From Spirosoma sp. KCTC 42546 (GTDB taxonomy: Bacteria; Bacteroidota; Bacteroidia; Cytophagales; Spirosomataceae): a stretch of 64,000 bases of DNA. The first letter of the stretch is position 1; every line of letters starts with the position of its first letter. Under the pieces are notes generated by a model, which saw only the letters and a program-made list of their open reading frames with translations, had not been told where the DNA came from and did no database searches. The DNA lies in the NCBI RefSeq assembly GCF_006965485.1, contig NZ_CP041360.1:7730501-7794500 (forward strand), written 5' to 3'. This document shows, piece by piece, positions 34,967-44,096 of the stretch. Position numbers and translations under genes: made by a program.

Positions 34967-35443
34967 TTAGTTAGCAGGACCAGCTTTTTCTACCGTAACT
35001 CCTACACTCAGGATATTAAGCAACGGGTCCTGACGCATATACTGCCTGATCTGAACACTGTATTTGCCAGGTTTCGGAAACCGATAGTTCCGCTTCATTA
35101 GGACCTTGTGATCAAACAGGTCGCCAAGGCCATCTCCATTGGGTTTACCCGTTTTAGGATCCATCAGAATCAGTTCGTCCAGCCGTGATTCGAGCTCCTT
35201 GCCGCTCGCATCCCGCAGATAACGAGTCAGATACAAATTATAATAACCGTACGACAAACTATTCCGAAGGTTATAATAAATGTTATAGGGCACCGATGCG
35301 TCAGTGATTTCGAATGTGAACGAAGGGGCATTTTTAATGTACCATTTCCCATCCTCAATGTCGGTGTACTCTTTATATACCGCATTTGTTTCACAGCCAG
35401 CAATCAGCCACACCATGAACAAGATTAGTCCTAATTGTTTCAT
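34967..35443 (-). CDS. gldH: Gliding motility lipoprotein GldH
   Basis: 158 residues from ATG 35443 (MKQLGLILFMVW); a GTG three codons earlier is possible. The lipobox is IAGC. The body matches GldH: VYKEYTDIEDGKWY near the N-terminus, NIYYNLRNSLSYGYYNLYL, DGLGDLFDHKVLMKRNYRFPKPGKYSVQIRQYMRQDPL. GldH is an outer-membrane-linked lipoprotein needed for gliding and type IX secretion in Flavobacterium. In many Bacteroidota it follows ricT directly; here a plus-strand BlaI/M56 pair lies between them. Confidence 0.9.
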   Translation of the reverse strand: MKQLGLILFMVWLIAGCETNAVYKEYTDIEDGKWYIKNAPSFTFEITDASVPYNIYYNLRNSLSYGYYNLYLTRYLRDASGKELESRLDELILMDPKTGKPNGDGLGDLFDHKVLMKRNYRFPKPGKYSVQIRQYMRQDPLLNILSVGVTVEKAGPAN

Positions 35444-35554
35444 AAACCTCACCCAGAATAATGTACAAAGCTACAACGGTGCAGTTGGCTTTTCAAACAA
35501 TAAAAAACTATACAAATAGTTTGCAAACGAGGGAAATAGTTTTAAGTTTGTTCT

Positions 35555-35914
35555 ATGGAAAAGCTAACCGCCAAAGAAGAAGAAGTAATGCAGGTGCTCT
35601 GGAAAATGGAGCAAGGGTATGTAAAAGATATGGTGCCTCAGTTTACAGATCCTCCTCTGCATTATAATACAGTATCAACAATTGTTCGAAATCTGGAAGA
35701 GAAGGGGTACATCGGTCATAAGGCGTATGGAAATACGCATGAATATTACCCCATCATCAGCAAGGAAGCCTACCAAAATCGGTTTGTTCTGAAGAAAGTA
35801 GTCGATGAGTATTTTGATAATTCATACAAGAATTTAGTGAGCTATTTTGCTCAGAATGAGAAGATTTCGGCAGATGAACTGCGTGAAATTCTGGCCATGA
35901 TCGAGAAAAAATAG
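35555..35914 (+). CDS. BlaI/MecI/CopY family transcriptional repressor
   Basis: 119 residues: a winged-helix DNA-binding domain (LTAKEEEVMQVLWKMEQGYVKDMVPQF, HYNTVSTIVRNLEEKGYIGHKAYG) and a C-terminal dimerisation helix region (ISADELREILAMIEKK). Such repressors are inactivated by cleavage when a partner M56 protease senses a signal; the partner is encoded 73 bp downstream. No beta-lactamase gene is in the window, so the targets are probably its own operon and unlinked genes. Confidence 0.92.
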   Translation: MEKLTAKEEEVMQVLWKMEQGYVKDMVPQFTDPPLHYNTVSTIVRNLEEKGYIGHKAYGNTHEYYPIISKEAYQNRFVLKKVVDEYFDNSYKNLVSYFAQNEKISADELREILAMIEKK

Positions 35915-35921
35915 TCAAAGC

Positions 35922-35961
35922 TGGTCCAGCGTAGTCAAAAATGCCTGACTACGCTGGACCA
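35922..35961. repeat. 16-bp perfect hairpin inside the BlaI/M56 operon
   Basis: TGGTCCAGCGTAGTCA (35922-35937) and exact complement (35946-35961), loop 8 nt, no T-tract. Located between the repressor stop and the M56 start; could lower expression of the distal gene or stabilise the upstream message. Confidence 0.75.
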
Positions 35962-35986
35962 ACTACTCTTCCACACCTAACTAAAG

Positions 35987-37708
35987 ATGGAAACGCTACG
36001 CTATGTTGTTTTAGCCAATACACTACTGGCTGTTGTCAGCATAGCGTACTACGCTTTGCTTCGACGCGAAACGTTTTTTGGTGCCAACCGATTGGCCCTG
36101 TGGTTAGGTCTGGCCGGGGCCTTACTCCTACCACTCCTGGAACTCCCGGATTGGCGCCCAGAACGCGTGCGAACCGTAATGCATCGAACAGCACAGGTAA
36201 TCGTTCCAAAGGTGTTACCCAACCTGGTTTCTCCTCAACCGACTGTAACGATTACATTGCCTAATAAGAAAACCTATAAAGCATTTCAGGATCAGCCAGT
36301 ACGGTTCGTTTGGTCATGGCAAATTGGCATTTTATTGCTCTATAGTAGTGGGGTCTTTCTGCTGTTGATTCGGTTTGGGGTTCAGTTAGTCTCGCTCCAA
36401 CAACTCATCCGGAAATCCGTTCATGAGTCGTATACCGATTTTACGCTGGTGCACAACAAGGACGTCACATCTCCTTTTTCGTTTTTCAACTGGGTCGTGC
36501 TTAACCCTGGCCAGCACTCGCCGGACGAATTGGATCAGATTCTCAGGCACGAACGTGTCCATGTTCGGCAACGGCATAGTTTCGACATGATTGGGGCTGA
36601 ATTAGTTTGTATTCTTTTCTGGTTCAATCCAGCGGCCTATCTGTTCCGGCAACTACTCCATCAAACACTGGAATTCAGCGCCGATCGGGCCGTACTGGCC
36701 GAAGGTATCGATGCGAGATTGTACCAATATAATCTGATTAAAGTGAGCATGTCAGGCGAGCAATTGGCTATAACCAACCAATTCAGCGGCCCCACCTTAC
36801 GGCAACGTGTTAGTATGATGAATAGCCAGCGTTCAGGCTCATCAGCTTGGTGGCGATATGGGATTTGGACCCTGTTGATTGGTATGATGGCGCTAGCCTG
36901 CCGACATGAGTCTACCAAAGAAACCCAAACGCTTTCGCCAAACACCCTCCCGGCTACCACTCCCACCAGAGCAATGGTCGTTGAGTTAGAAGACAAGGGA
37001 ACATGGTATCGTCACCTTGCCCTATTCCAAAGTAAACTCGGCACCCAGATGGAGCAAGGTGCACCTGTCGTGTTGCAGTTAAAAGGCGATCAATTCATTC
37101 TGCCAGATGATTATAAATATGCATCTGCGCTATACATTGACGGAAAAGAAGTTCCGGTTGAAGCCCTGCAAAAGCTTTCGCCTGCGTTTGTCAGCGAAGT
37201 GTTTGTGATGCACCAATGGGAAAACCTGGCTAACATTGACACCAAAGCCAAACCCTACCAGATTCTTATTCAGACTAGCTCCCAGGCAGTTCCATTTAAT
37301 GGCAGCCGTAAACAGTTTTTCACCTTATTACAAGCGGCTGCTGTCTCCCAGTACCCACTTGGCGAGAGTTTTTCATTTACGATGAATCAACTGCTAGAAG
37401 CCACGTTTTTTCATAACAAAAACGCGCTAGTTGAACGGACGAAGAATGAGCACCTAAAAGTCTATGACGATTACGCCAAAACTGTAGACATTTTTATCAA
37501 CCACTTACCCGCTACCCCTGCCGATGTACAAACCGTACATGTTCGTGAAGTGGCCAGGCTTTACACAAAAGAGCGGCCTTACCGAGACTGGTTTCGTGCC
37601 AATAATCCTTTACCTCGGTTTGAGTTAAATATCCAGACTAGCCCCAAACGGGCTAAACGCGATAGCAGTTACTACGTTTTCAGCCCATTCTACTCAGGCG
37701 ACTTTTAA
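35987..37708 (+). CDS. M56 (BlaR1-like) membrane metallopeptidase
   Basis: 573 residues. Membrane segments lie at about 5-22, 35-50, 100-125 and 285-300. The zinc motif is H188-E-R-V-H192 (ILRHERVHVRQRHSFD), with FSADRAVL downstream as the third-ligand region. The C-terminal 270 residues are periplasmic and do not resemble the penicillin-binding sensor of BlaR1; they hold no domain I recognise. Together with the preceding repressor it should form a signal-triggered proteolytic switch; the inducer is unknown. Confidence 0.9.
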   Translation: METLRYVVLANTLLAVVSIAYYALLRRETFFGANRLALWLGLAGALLLPLLELPDWRPERVRTVMHRTAQVIVPKVLPNLVSPQPTVTITLPNKKTYKAFQDQPVRFVWSWQIGILLLYSSGVFLLLIRFGVQLVSLQQLIRKSVHESYTDFTLVHNKDVTSPFSFFNWVVLNPGQHSPDELDQILRHERVHVRQRHSFDMIGAELVCILFWFNPAAYLFRQLLHQTLEFSADRAVLAEGIDARLYQYNLIKVSMSGEQLAITNQFSGPTLRQRVSMMNSQRSGSSAWWRYGIWTLLIGMMALACRHESTKETQTLSPNTLPATTPTRAMVVELEDKGTWYRHLALFQSKLGTQMEQGAPVVLQLKGDQFILPDDYKYASALYIDGKEVPVEALQKLSPAFVSEVFVMHQWENLANIDTKAKPYQILIQTSSQAVPFNGSRKQFFTLLQAAAVSQYPLGESFSFTMNQLLEATFFHNKNALVERTKNEHLKVYDDYAKTVDIFINHLPATPADVQTVHVREVARLYTKERPYRDWFRANNPLPRFELNIQTSPKRAKRDSSYYVFSPFYSGDF

Positions 37709-37736
37709 CTAATTTTGGACACCCATTAAAACAATT

Positions 37737-37761
37737 AACCCCGACCAAAGTGGCCGGGGTT
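37737..37761 (+). terminator. Hairpin after M56 gene
   Basis: AACCCCG (37737-37743) pairs with CGGGGTT (37755-37761), loop 11 nt. It lies between convergent genes and is followed by a short AT-rich stretch. Confidence 0.65.
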
Positions 37762-37766
37762 GATTA

Positions 37767-38963
37767 TTAGGAGACTTTACCGTTTGCGGCAGGTCGGGGC
37801 GAATTGCCTTCGGGGCCACGCGGCTTCTTCTTTTTCTTTTTGGTGTTATTCGCTTTCGACGTGTATTTCGCGTCTAGCTTCTGTAAATCGCTATTGAGGG
37901 CCGCTGCTGTAACAGGTTCTTTATCAGCGATAGGCATCAAAACGTCAAATGATTCTGGAATAATGCCGTTCTTGTTCAACTCGACAATTTCCAATACCCG
38001 TAAAATGGGTAGCGGATGCCAGGTACTCTCGGCTCCATACCCAAACCACATCAGCTTGCGAAAAATATCGGTTTTCTGAAGATAAGCCCGGCCTTTCTGC
38101 GTTTCCAGCGGCTTTTCAATCGTTGGAATGTCACGCAGAGCGTCCATATACGTATCCAGCTCATAATTCAGGCAGCACTTCAATCGTCCGCACTGACCGG
38201 ATAGTTTGGCCGGATTCAGCGATAGATTTTGATAGCGGGCCGCCGAGGTGGCTATGTTTTTGAAATCCGTGAGCCAGGTTGAACAGCAGAGTTCACGACC
38301 GCAGGAACCAATGCCTCCCAGTCGCCCTGCTTCCTGCCGCAGGCTAATCTGCCGCATTTCAATCCGGGCTTTAAATTCGCTGGCCAGCATTTTTATTAAT
38401 TCCCGAAAATCAACGCGCTCTTCGGACGAGTAATAAAATGTCGCTTTCGTATTATCTGACTGAAACTCAACGTCAGACAATTTCATGTTGAGTTTTAACT
38501 CACGAACAATTTCGCGGGAACGATACAGAGAAGGTAGATCACGCAGAACGGCCTGCTCGTGGCGTTCCATATCTTTGGGAGTAGCAAGGCGGTGAATAAC
38601 TTTGGTGTCGTCGTTAATTTTGACGGCCCGTTTTTTCACCTGCAATCGCACCAATTCTCCCTGTAACGAAACGGCTCCAATATGAAAGCCCGATTGCATT
38701 TCGACCACAACATAGTCGCCAGTAGTTAGGTCAAGTTGGTGGACATTCCGGTAATATTCTTTCCGGCCCCCTTTAAATTTAACCTCTACAACATCGTATT
38801 TCAGACCTGGCATGGCGATATCGCTCAGCCAGTCAAATGAATTCAGTTTATTGCAGCCTCCGGTGCTACACCCTCCGCTTCCGCATCCAGTTGTAGCCGT
38901 TTGACCATCGGATGCTCCGCGTTGGGTTCCACACCCGCCGGTTGCACAGGATTTACATGACAT
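37767..38963 (-). CDS. ricT: PSP1 domain / RicT-like protein
   Basis: 398 residues from MSCKSCATGG; the longer frame to 39023 runs into an inverted repeat and is rejected. The N-terminus is Cys/Gly-rich (eight Cys within about 36 residues), which is typical of Bacteroidota forms. The PSP1 domain holds ELCCSTWLTDF and GQCGRLKCCLNYE, whose Cys pairs bind an iron-sulphur cluster in RicT. The C-terminus is basic (NNTKKKKKKPRG). In Bacillus RicT works with RicA and RicF in mRNA maturation; RicA/RicF are not seen here and the partner in this phylum is unknown. Neighbourhood with gldH is a recurring Bacteroidota arrangement. Confidence 0.85.
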   Translation of the reverse strand: MSCKSCATGGCGTQRGASDGQTATTGCGSGGCSTGGCNKLNSFDWLSDIAMPGLKYDVVEVKFKGGRKEYYRNVHQLDLTTGDYVVVEMQSGFHIGAVSLQGELVRLQVKKRAVKINDDTKVIHRLATPKDMERHEQAVLRDLPSLYRSREIVRELKLNMKLSDVEFQSDNTKATFYYSSEERVDFRELIKMLASEFKARIEMRQISLRQEAGRLGGIGSCGRELCCSTWLTDFKNIATSAARYQNLSLNPAKLSGQCGRLKCCLNYELDTYMDALRDIPTIEKPLETQKGRAYLQKTDIFRKLMWFGYGAESTWHPLPILRVLEIVELNKNGIIPESFDVLMPIADKEPVTAAALNSDLQKLDAKYTSKANNTKKKKKKPRGPEGNSPRPAANGKVS

Positions 38964-38979
38964 ATCTATATGTGTTTGG

Positions 38980-39047
38980 AGTTTGACGTTTGTGGTTTGA
39001 AGTTCTGTGCCAGTTAACGACAAACCTCAAACTACAAACGTCAAACT
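38980..39047. repeat. 21-bp inverted repeat between purD and ricT
   Basis: Arms 38980-39000 (AGTTTGACGTTTGTGGTTTGA) pair with 39027-39047 with one G-T wobble. Each arm is an iteration of GTTTGA-like units. It spans the purD stop/ricT upstream gap on co-directional genes. Confidence 0.8.
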
Positions 39048-40332
39048 AATCTGAGTACCGAATCAGGTCAACCCCGATATCTTTACGGTACTGTTTCCCC
39101 CCAAATTGCACCATCCGGGCCGCTTCCTGCGACTTCCGAACAGCATTTTCTAGCGAATTGGCCTGCGCCGTTATCGCCATTACTCGCCCACCGTTGGTCA
39201 ACACCTGACCATCCTGAGCTTTCGTTCCGGCATGGAACGCTATTACATCTTCTAAACGCTCTAATTCAGAAATGATTTTACCGGTCTCATAATCACCGGG
39301 ATAACCACCCGATACCAGCATGGTTGTTACCGCGGTTTGGGGAGAGACCTGAACCGAAATTTTATCCAGTTCTCCATCGGCAGTAGCCACCATCAATTCC
39401 ACAAAATCACTTTGGAGCCGGGGCAGTACCACTTCCGTTTCCGGATCGCCCATACGTGCATTATACTCAATCACAAAGGGTTCTCCATTAACCTTCATGA
39501 GTCCTACAAAAATAAAGCCCTGATAATGAATCCCCTCCTGTTTCAAACCTGCCAGGGTCGGTTTCACTACTTTATCTTCAACTTTCTGGAGAAATGACTG
39601 ACTGGCAAATACAACAGGAGAAACGGCTCCCATACCACCTGTGTTCGGTCCTGTATCTTCTTCGCCAACCCGCTTGTAATCTTTAGCCTCAGGCAGGATT
39701 TTGTAATTATCCCCATCGGCCAGAACAAACACCGACAGTTCAACACCTCGCAAAAACTGCTCCACAACCACCTTGCTACCTGCTTCGCCAAACTTGTGAC
39801 CGTCTAGCATATCGCTCATTGCCGTTTTAGCATCTGCCAGTGTTTCGGCAATAATAACGCCTTTGCCTGCGGCCAATCCATCTGCTTTTAAAACAATTGG
39901 CAATGAGTGCGAGTCCAGGTAGGCTAACCCTTCCTGAAGCGTTTCTGCCGTAAACGTTTGAGAAGCCGCCGTTGGGATGCCGTAGCGGTGCATGAACTGC
40001 TTGGAGAAATCCTTGCTCCCTTCTAATTGTGCTCCTTTGGCGTCAGGTCCAACAATACGCAAACTGGCCAAATCAGGCTGTTGACGAAGAAAATCTACAA
40101 TTCCCTTTACTAAGGGTTCCTCTGGCCCCACAATCAGCAGGTCGATCTTTTTATCCCGGACTGTATCGGCAACAGCCGGAAAGTCAATATAACTAATAGG
40201 CAAATTAGTGGCAACCTGTGCTGTACCGGCATTGCCTGGCGCCACAAACAATTTATCACATAACGGACTTTGCGCTAATTTCCACGCGAAAGCGTGCTCT
40301 CGCCCACCCGACCCAAGTATTAGTATATTCAT
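39046..40332 (-). CDS. purD: Phosphoribosylamine-glycine ligase
   Basis: 428 residues, full length for PurD, the second enzyme of purine synthesis. The N-terminal domain begins MNILILGSGGREHAFAWKL. The ATP-grasp core has LPIVLKADGLAAGKGVIIAET and FVIEYNARMGDPETEVVLPRL, with EDTGPNTGGMGAVSP. It joins the PurF-like gene (32.3 kb) and purB (54.9 kb), which carry other purine steps but are not in an operon with it. Confidence 0.96.
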   Translation of the reverse strand: MNILILGSGGREHAFAWKLAQSPLCDKLFVAPGNAGTAQVATNLPISYIDFPAVADTVRDKKIDLLIVGPEEPLVKGIVDFLRQQPDLASLRIVGPDAKGAQLEGSKDFSKQFMHRYGIPTAASQTFTAETLQEGLAYLDSHSLPIVLKADGLAAGKGVIIAETLADAKTAMSDMLDGHKFGEAGSKVVVEQFLRGVELSVFVLADGDNYKILPEAKDYKRVGEEDTGPNTGGMGAVSPVVFASQSFLQKVEDKVVKPTLAGLKQEGIHYQGFIFVGLMKVNGEPFVIEYNARMGDPETEVVLPRLQSDFVELMVATADGELDKISVQVSPQTAVTTMLVSGGYPGDYETGKIISELERLEDVIAFHAGTKAQDGQVLTNGGRVMAITAQANSLENAVRKSQEAARMVQFGGKQYRKDIGVDLIRYSD

Positions 40333-40336
40333 GTAC

Positions 40337-40424
40337 TGATTTACGATTTACGATTTACGATTTATGATTTGATTCCCCATATCCAACAGGAAATCGTAAA
40401 CCGTAAATCGTAAACCATAAATCA
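40337..40424. repeat. 34-bp inverted repeat built of ATTTACG units
   Basis: Left arm 40337-40370 is an iterated ATTTACG tract; the right arm 40391-40424 is its complement with four transition mismatches. It fills the gap between purD and recQ, both on the minus strand. Similar units form the hairpins at 56.2 and 59.2 kb. Confidence 0.85.
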
Positions 40425-40425
40425 A

Positions 40426-42636
40426 TTAGTTAGCTACTTCCGACAGGAATTTAATGCGCATTAGGCGCAAGTCTTGTTCGGTGAAATCATCTCCTCCAAA
40501 TTCACGCATGGCAACAGCAATGTTATCACTATCGGCCCGCATGAAATAGTCGAAAATTTCGTCCTGCCGGTCTTCATCCATTACCTGATTAATGTAATAA
40601 TCAAGGTTAAGCCGTGTACCTGAATAACAGATATGCTCAATTTCTTCCATCAAGTCTTCCATCGACAACGACTTCGATTCAGCAATTTCATCGAGGTCAA
40701 CTTTCCGGTCGATCTGCTGGATGATGAAAATCTTGACTTTCGATTTATTAACCGTTGATTTAACGACTACGTCCTGAGCCGTTTCAATCTCATTTTCTTC
40801 AACGTATTTGGCAATCAGGTCGATAAAAGGCCGACCAAACTTCTGCACTTTGCCCATACCAACCCCATTGATCTGCGCCATTTCTTCACGCGTGGTGGGG
40901 TAAGTAGTCGCCATCTCCTCCATCGACGTTTCCTGGAAGATAACATAAGGAGGCAGATTCTTTTCCTTGGCAATTTTTTTCCGAAGTGCTTTTAATAACC
41001 CAAGCAGTTCTTCATCATAGGCAACGCCACCCGACGCTGGAGACGAATCTTTATCATCGTCCTCTTTAGTATCGACAGCTTGCTGCTCGTAGTCATGATC
41101 TTTAGCCAGCGTAATTGGGTATGGATCTTCAATATAATTCATACCTCGCTGAGACACCTTCAGAATCCCATAGTTATCAACATCTTTTTCGAGATATCCA
41201 TAAATAGTAATCTGTTTGATCAGTGAGCACCAATAGTTACAATCGTCACTAAAGGCAAGTCCCTTACCGTATACAGGAAGCCGGTCGTGTTCGTAGCTGG
41301 TGACATATTGGTTGGTCGTGGCCGTCAGCACATCGGCTAAGTGCGCCACATCGAATCGCTGATCTGTTTGCAATACAGTTTGTAAGGCTAGTACAACTTC
41401 GTGCTGCACTTTAAACTTCTCGGTCGATTTCAGACAGTTGTCACAAAAACCACAATCTTTATCCAGGAACTCCCCAAAATAGCCCAATAGCTGCCGACGA
41501 CGGCAAACGCCCAGATTAGCGTAGGAAACCATCTCGGCTAGCAAGTGCTTGGCATTATCGCGCTCCGTAACGGGTTTATCTTTATTAAACTTCTCCAGTT
41601 TAACGATATCATCGTAACTATAGAACATCAGGCAGTTGCCTTCCAGTCCATCACGACCCGCCCGTCCTGTTTCCTGATAATATCCTTCGAGCGACTTAGG
41701 GGCATCGTAGTGAATCACGAACCGAACGTCTGGCTTGTCAATTCCCATACCAAAGGCAATGGTAGCGCAGATTACGTCGGCATCTTCGTTCAGAAAGGCA
41801 TCCTGATTGTTCATCCGCGTTTGCGGGTCCAGACCAGCGTGATAAGGAAGTGCCTTTATATCATTAACACTGAGTAGTTCGGCAATTTCCTCAACAGTTT
41901 TTCGGCTTAAGCAATAGATAATCCCCGACTTACCTTTATTCTGCTTAACGTATTTGATAAGCTGCTTCTTGGCGTCGACTTTAGGCTTTATTTCGTAGTA
42001 AAGATTCTTCCGATTGAACGATGTTTTATATAGATTAGCATCCTCCATCTGGAGGTTTTTCTGAATATCCAGCTGTACTTTAGGCGTAGCCGTAGCAGTA
42101 AGTGCGATGACAGGTAGATTGCCAATATTATCGACAATACCGCGTATTTTCCGATACTCAGGCCGGAAGTCATGACCCCATTCAGAAATACAGTGCGCTT
42201 CGTCAATAGCGACGAAAGAAATGTTGGCTTTCTTCAAAAAATCCAAATTCTCTTCTTTCGTTAACGACTCTGGCGCAATGTACAGCAGCTTGAGTGTGCC
42301 GTTCAACGTATCCTTTTTGACCTTGTTCATTTCGGCCTTGGAGAGCGTCGAGTTCAGAAACTGCGCATTGATTCCAAAGGCATTTAACTGGTCAACCTGA
42401 TTTTTCATCAGGGCAATTAGGGGTGAAATAACAACGGCTGTACCATTGCTAACAATAGCGGGCAGTTGGTAACACAATGACTTACCTGCCCCAGTGGGCA
42501 TTATAACAAACGTGTTGCGCCCCGCCAGGATACTATAAATAATAACTTCCTGTTCGCCCCTGAATTGACTATATCCAAAAATTTCTTTCAGTCGTTCTCT
42601 AAGCGTCGCATGGACTGCCTCATCAACCTGCATCAT
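40426..42636 (-). CDS. recQ: ATP-dependent DNA helicase RecQ
   Basis: 736 residues. Helicase motifs: FVIMPTGAGKSLCYQLP (Walker A), VAIDEAHCISEWGHDFRPEY (DEAH) and the C-terminal helicase segment QETGRAGRDG. The RecQ zinc site follows (CRRRQLLGYFGEF, CGFCDNC), then the winged helix and an HRDC domain (LRKKIAKEKNLPPYVIF, VGMGKVQKFG). About 100 acidic residues after HRDC extend beyond E. coli RecQ and are common in Bacteroidota. Met codons at 42636 and 42633 are both possible. It is divergent from kdsD. Confidence 0.95.
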   Translation of the reverse strand: MMQVDEAVHATLRERLKEIFGYSQFRGEQEVIIYSILAGRNTFVIMPTGAGKSLCYQLPAIVSNGTAVVISPLIALMKNQVDQLNAFGINAQFLNSTLSKAEMNKVKKDTLNGTLKLLYIAPESLTKEENLDFLKKANISFVAIDEAHCISEWGHDFRPEYRKIRGIVDNIGNLPVIALTATATPKVQLDIQKNLQMEDANLYKTSFNRKNLYYEIKPKVDAKKQLIKYVKQNKGKSGIIYCLSRKTVEEIAELLSVNDIKALPYHAGLDPQTRMNNQDAFLNEDADVICATIAFGMGIDKPDVRFVIHYDAPKSLEGYYQETGRAGRDGLEGNCLMFYSYDDIVKLEKFNKDKPVTERDNAKHLLAEMVSYANLGVCRRRQLLGYFGEFLDKDCGFCDNCLKSTEKFKVQHEVVLALQTVLQTDQRFDVAHLADVLTATTNQYVTSYEHDRLPVYGKGLAFSDDCNYWCSLIKQITIYGYLEKDVDNYGILKVSQRGMNYIEDPYPITLAKDHDYEQQAVDTKEDDDKDSSPASGGVAYDEELLGLLKALRKKIAKEKNLPPYVIFQETSMEEMATTYPTTREEMAQINGVGMGKVQKFGRPFIDLIAKYVEENEIETAQDVVVKSTVNKSKVKIFIIQQIDRKVDLDEIAESKSLSMEDLMEEIEHICYSGTRLNLDYYINQVMDEDRQDEIFDYFMRADSDNIAVAMREFGGDDFTEQDLRLMRIKFLSEVAN

Positions 42637-42679
42637 TCTACAAATCGTACAAAAGTTACTTTCCTCTATTTGCTTGCCG

Positions 42680-42687
42680 TATCTTTG
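42680..42687 (+). promoter_or_regulatory. -7 box of kdsD
   Basis: TATCTTTG, an exact TAnnTTTG match, 57 bp before the TTG start. The -33 element is not clear. Confidence 0.4.
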
Positions 42688-42743
42688 CTATATAAAGTTA
42701 GCGAATATACACAGCAAAGTATTCCTGTTTATCAAAACTGACA

Positions 42744-43712
42744 TTGAAAGTAATAAAAAATCCTAAGACCATCGCCCGTTCGGTACTCCTAGCCGAAGCG
42801 GAAGCTATCCGGAACGCCGTTGATTTGCTTGATGACCAATTTGATTCAGCCGTTGAAACGTTGCTAATGACCACAGGCCGTCTGGTCGTAACAGGCGTTG
42901 GCAAAAGTGCGCTGATTGGTCAGAAAATTGTTGCAACCATGAACTCCACCGGTACGCCTGCTTTGTTCATGCATGCTGCGGATGCGATTCATGGCGACTT
43001 AGGCATGATCCAGGATAACGATGTGGTTCTTATTATCTCGAAGAGTGGGAATACAGCTGAAATAAAGGTCTTATTACCCTTGCTGAAGCGAACAAACGTT
43101 CAGCTAATAGCACTCGTAAGTGCACGCGATTCCTATTTAGCTCAGCATGCCAACCATGTACTTCACGCGTATGCCGAATACGAAGCAGATCCATTGAATT
43201 TAGCCCCAACTACGAGTACAACGGTAGCTCTCGCACTAGGTGATGCACTGGCTGTCAGTCTTTTAGAGCTACGTGGTTTTACCAGACAGGATTTTGCCCG
43301 CTATCATCCGGGTGGATCGTTAGGGAAAAGGTTATATCTGAAAGTAGCCGACATTTTCCCACACAATCAGTGCCCGCAAGTTCTACCAGACACAACTATC
43401 AAAGACGTTATTTTTACGATTTCCGCCAATCGTTTAGGAGCAACCGCTGTAGTCGATGAGGCTGGTTTGCTGCTTGGTATTGTTACCGATGGTGATATTC
43501 GGCGGCTGGCCTATGAGCACGATTCATTCTGGAAACTCTGTGCGCAGGATGCAATGACGGCTGAACCAGTTTGCGTAGCACCCGACGATTATGCTGTAGC
43601 GGCTTTACAGTTAATGCAGGAGCGAGATATTACGCAGCTTATTGTGGCCGAATCGGGTCATATTTATGGCTTTGTGCATCTACATGATTTATTGAAGGAA
43701 GGTCTTATCTGA
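42744..43712 (+). CDS. kdsD: Arabinose-5-phosphate isomerase (KpsF/GutQ family)
   Basis: 322 residues; converts ribulose 5-phosphate to arabinose 5-phosphate for Kdo synthesis in lipopolysaccharide. The SIS domain holds RLVVTGVGKSALIGQKIVATMNSTGTPA and VLIISKSGNTAEI; two CBS domains follow (VIFTISANRLGATAVVDEAGLLLGIVTDGDIRR and VAALQLMQERDITQLIVAESG). The start is TTG at 42744, since there is no ATG near and the conserved N-terminal helix (ARSVLLAEAEAIRN) must be included. The pairing with recQ is frequent in this phylum. Confidence 0.92.
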   Translation: MKVIKNPKTIARSVLLAEAEAIRNAVDLLDDQFDSAVETLLMTTGRLVVTGVGKSALIGQKIVATMNSTGTPALFMHAADAIHGDLGMIQDNDVVLIISKSGNTAEIKVLLPLLKRTNVQLIALVSARDSYLAQHANHVLHAYAEYEADPLNLAPTTSTTVALALGDALAVSLLELRGFTRQDFARYHPGGSLGKRLYLKVADIFPHNQCPQVLPDTTIKDVIFTISANRLGATAVVDEAGLLLGIVTDGDIRRLAYEHDSFWKLCAQDAMTAEPVCVAPDDYAVAALQLMQERDITQLIVAESGHIYGFVHLHDLLKEGLI

Positions 43713-44096
43713 TCCTTTTCCTTCTTAATATCGGTATAACTTCTAAGTTATGTCTCTAAGTCTGGCAATTATTACCAGCCTGAATACTGAGGCCCACATA
43801 TACGCTTGAGATATTTGGAAAACTCAGGTAGAGGCCCGAAGTTTGTTTAATAAAAAATTACAAATGCTAAACAAAATCCACACCTGAGATTCCCCAGAAT
43901 GGGGGAAATATTCCACACTCCCCAATTGTAAATCCCACCTATAGTGAGTTTGGCAAGCAAAATTAAGCAATTACAATACACTGATTTAAAGCCAATTATC
44001 ACTAAAAGTGGAATCATATATTAATTTCTGGAGAGACTGGTTGTTTTTTTGTTTTGTAGATGTGCAGATGTGATTCAACAGAAAAACTAAACAGCC
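43713..44096. other. Intergenic region upstream of the sigma factor
   Basis: 384 bp without a gene. It contains the palindrome ATAACTT-CT-AAGTTAT (43736-43751), possibly the kdsD terminator, and TTCCCC-AGAAT-GGGGGAA (43890-43907), which could be an operator. The 100 bp before the sigma-factor start are AT-rich. No TAnnTTTG box was found, so the sigma gene may use another promoter type. Confidence 0.45.

Noticed and set aside
38964..39023. A 20-codon N-terminal extension of ricT
   Set aside because: It lies in the inverted repeat at 38980-39047 and adds residues not typical of the family; MSCKSC is the natural start.
40337..40424. ATTTACG tracts as CRISPR or transposon ends
   Set aside because: There are no unique spacers, no transposase and no target duplications; they form simple hairpins in gene gaps.
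43713..44096. A small RNA or riboswitch in the gap before the sigma gene
   Set aside because: Only two short dyads are visible and no known riboswitch core could be traced.
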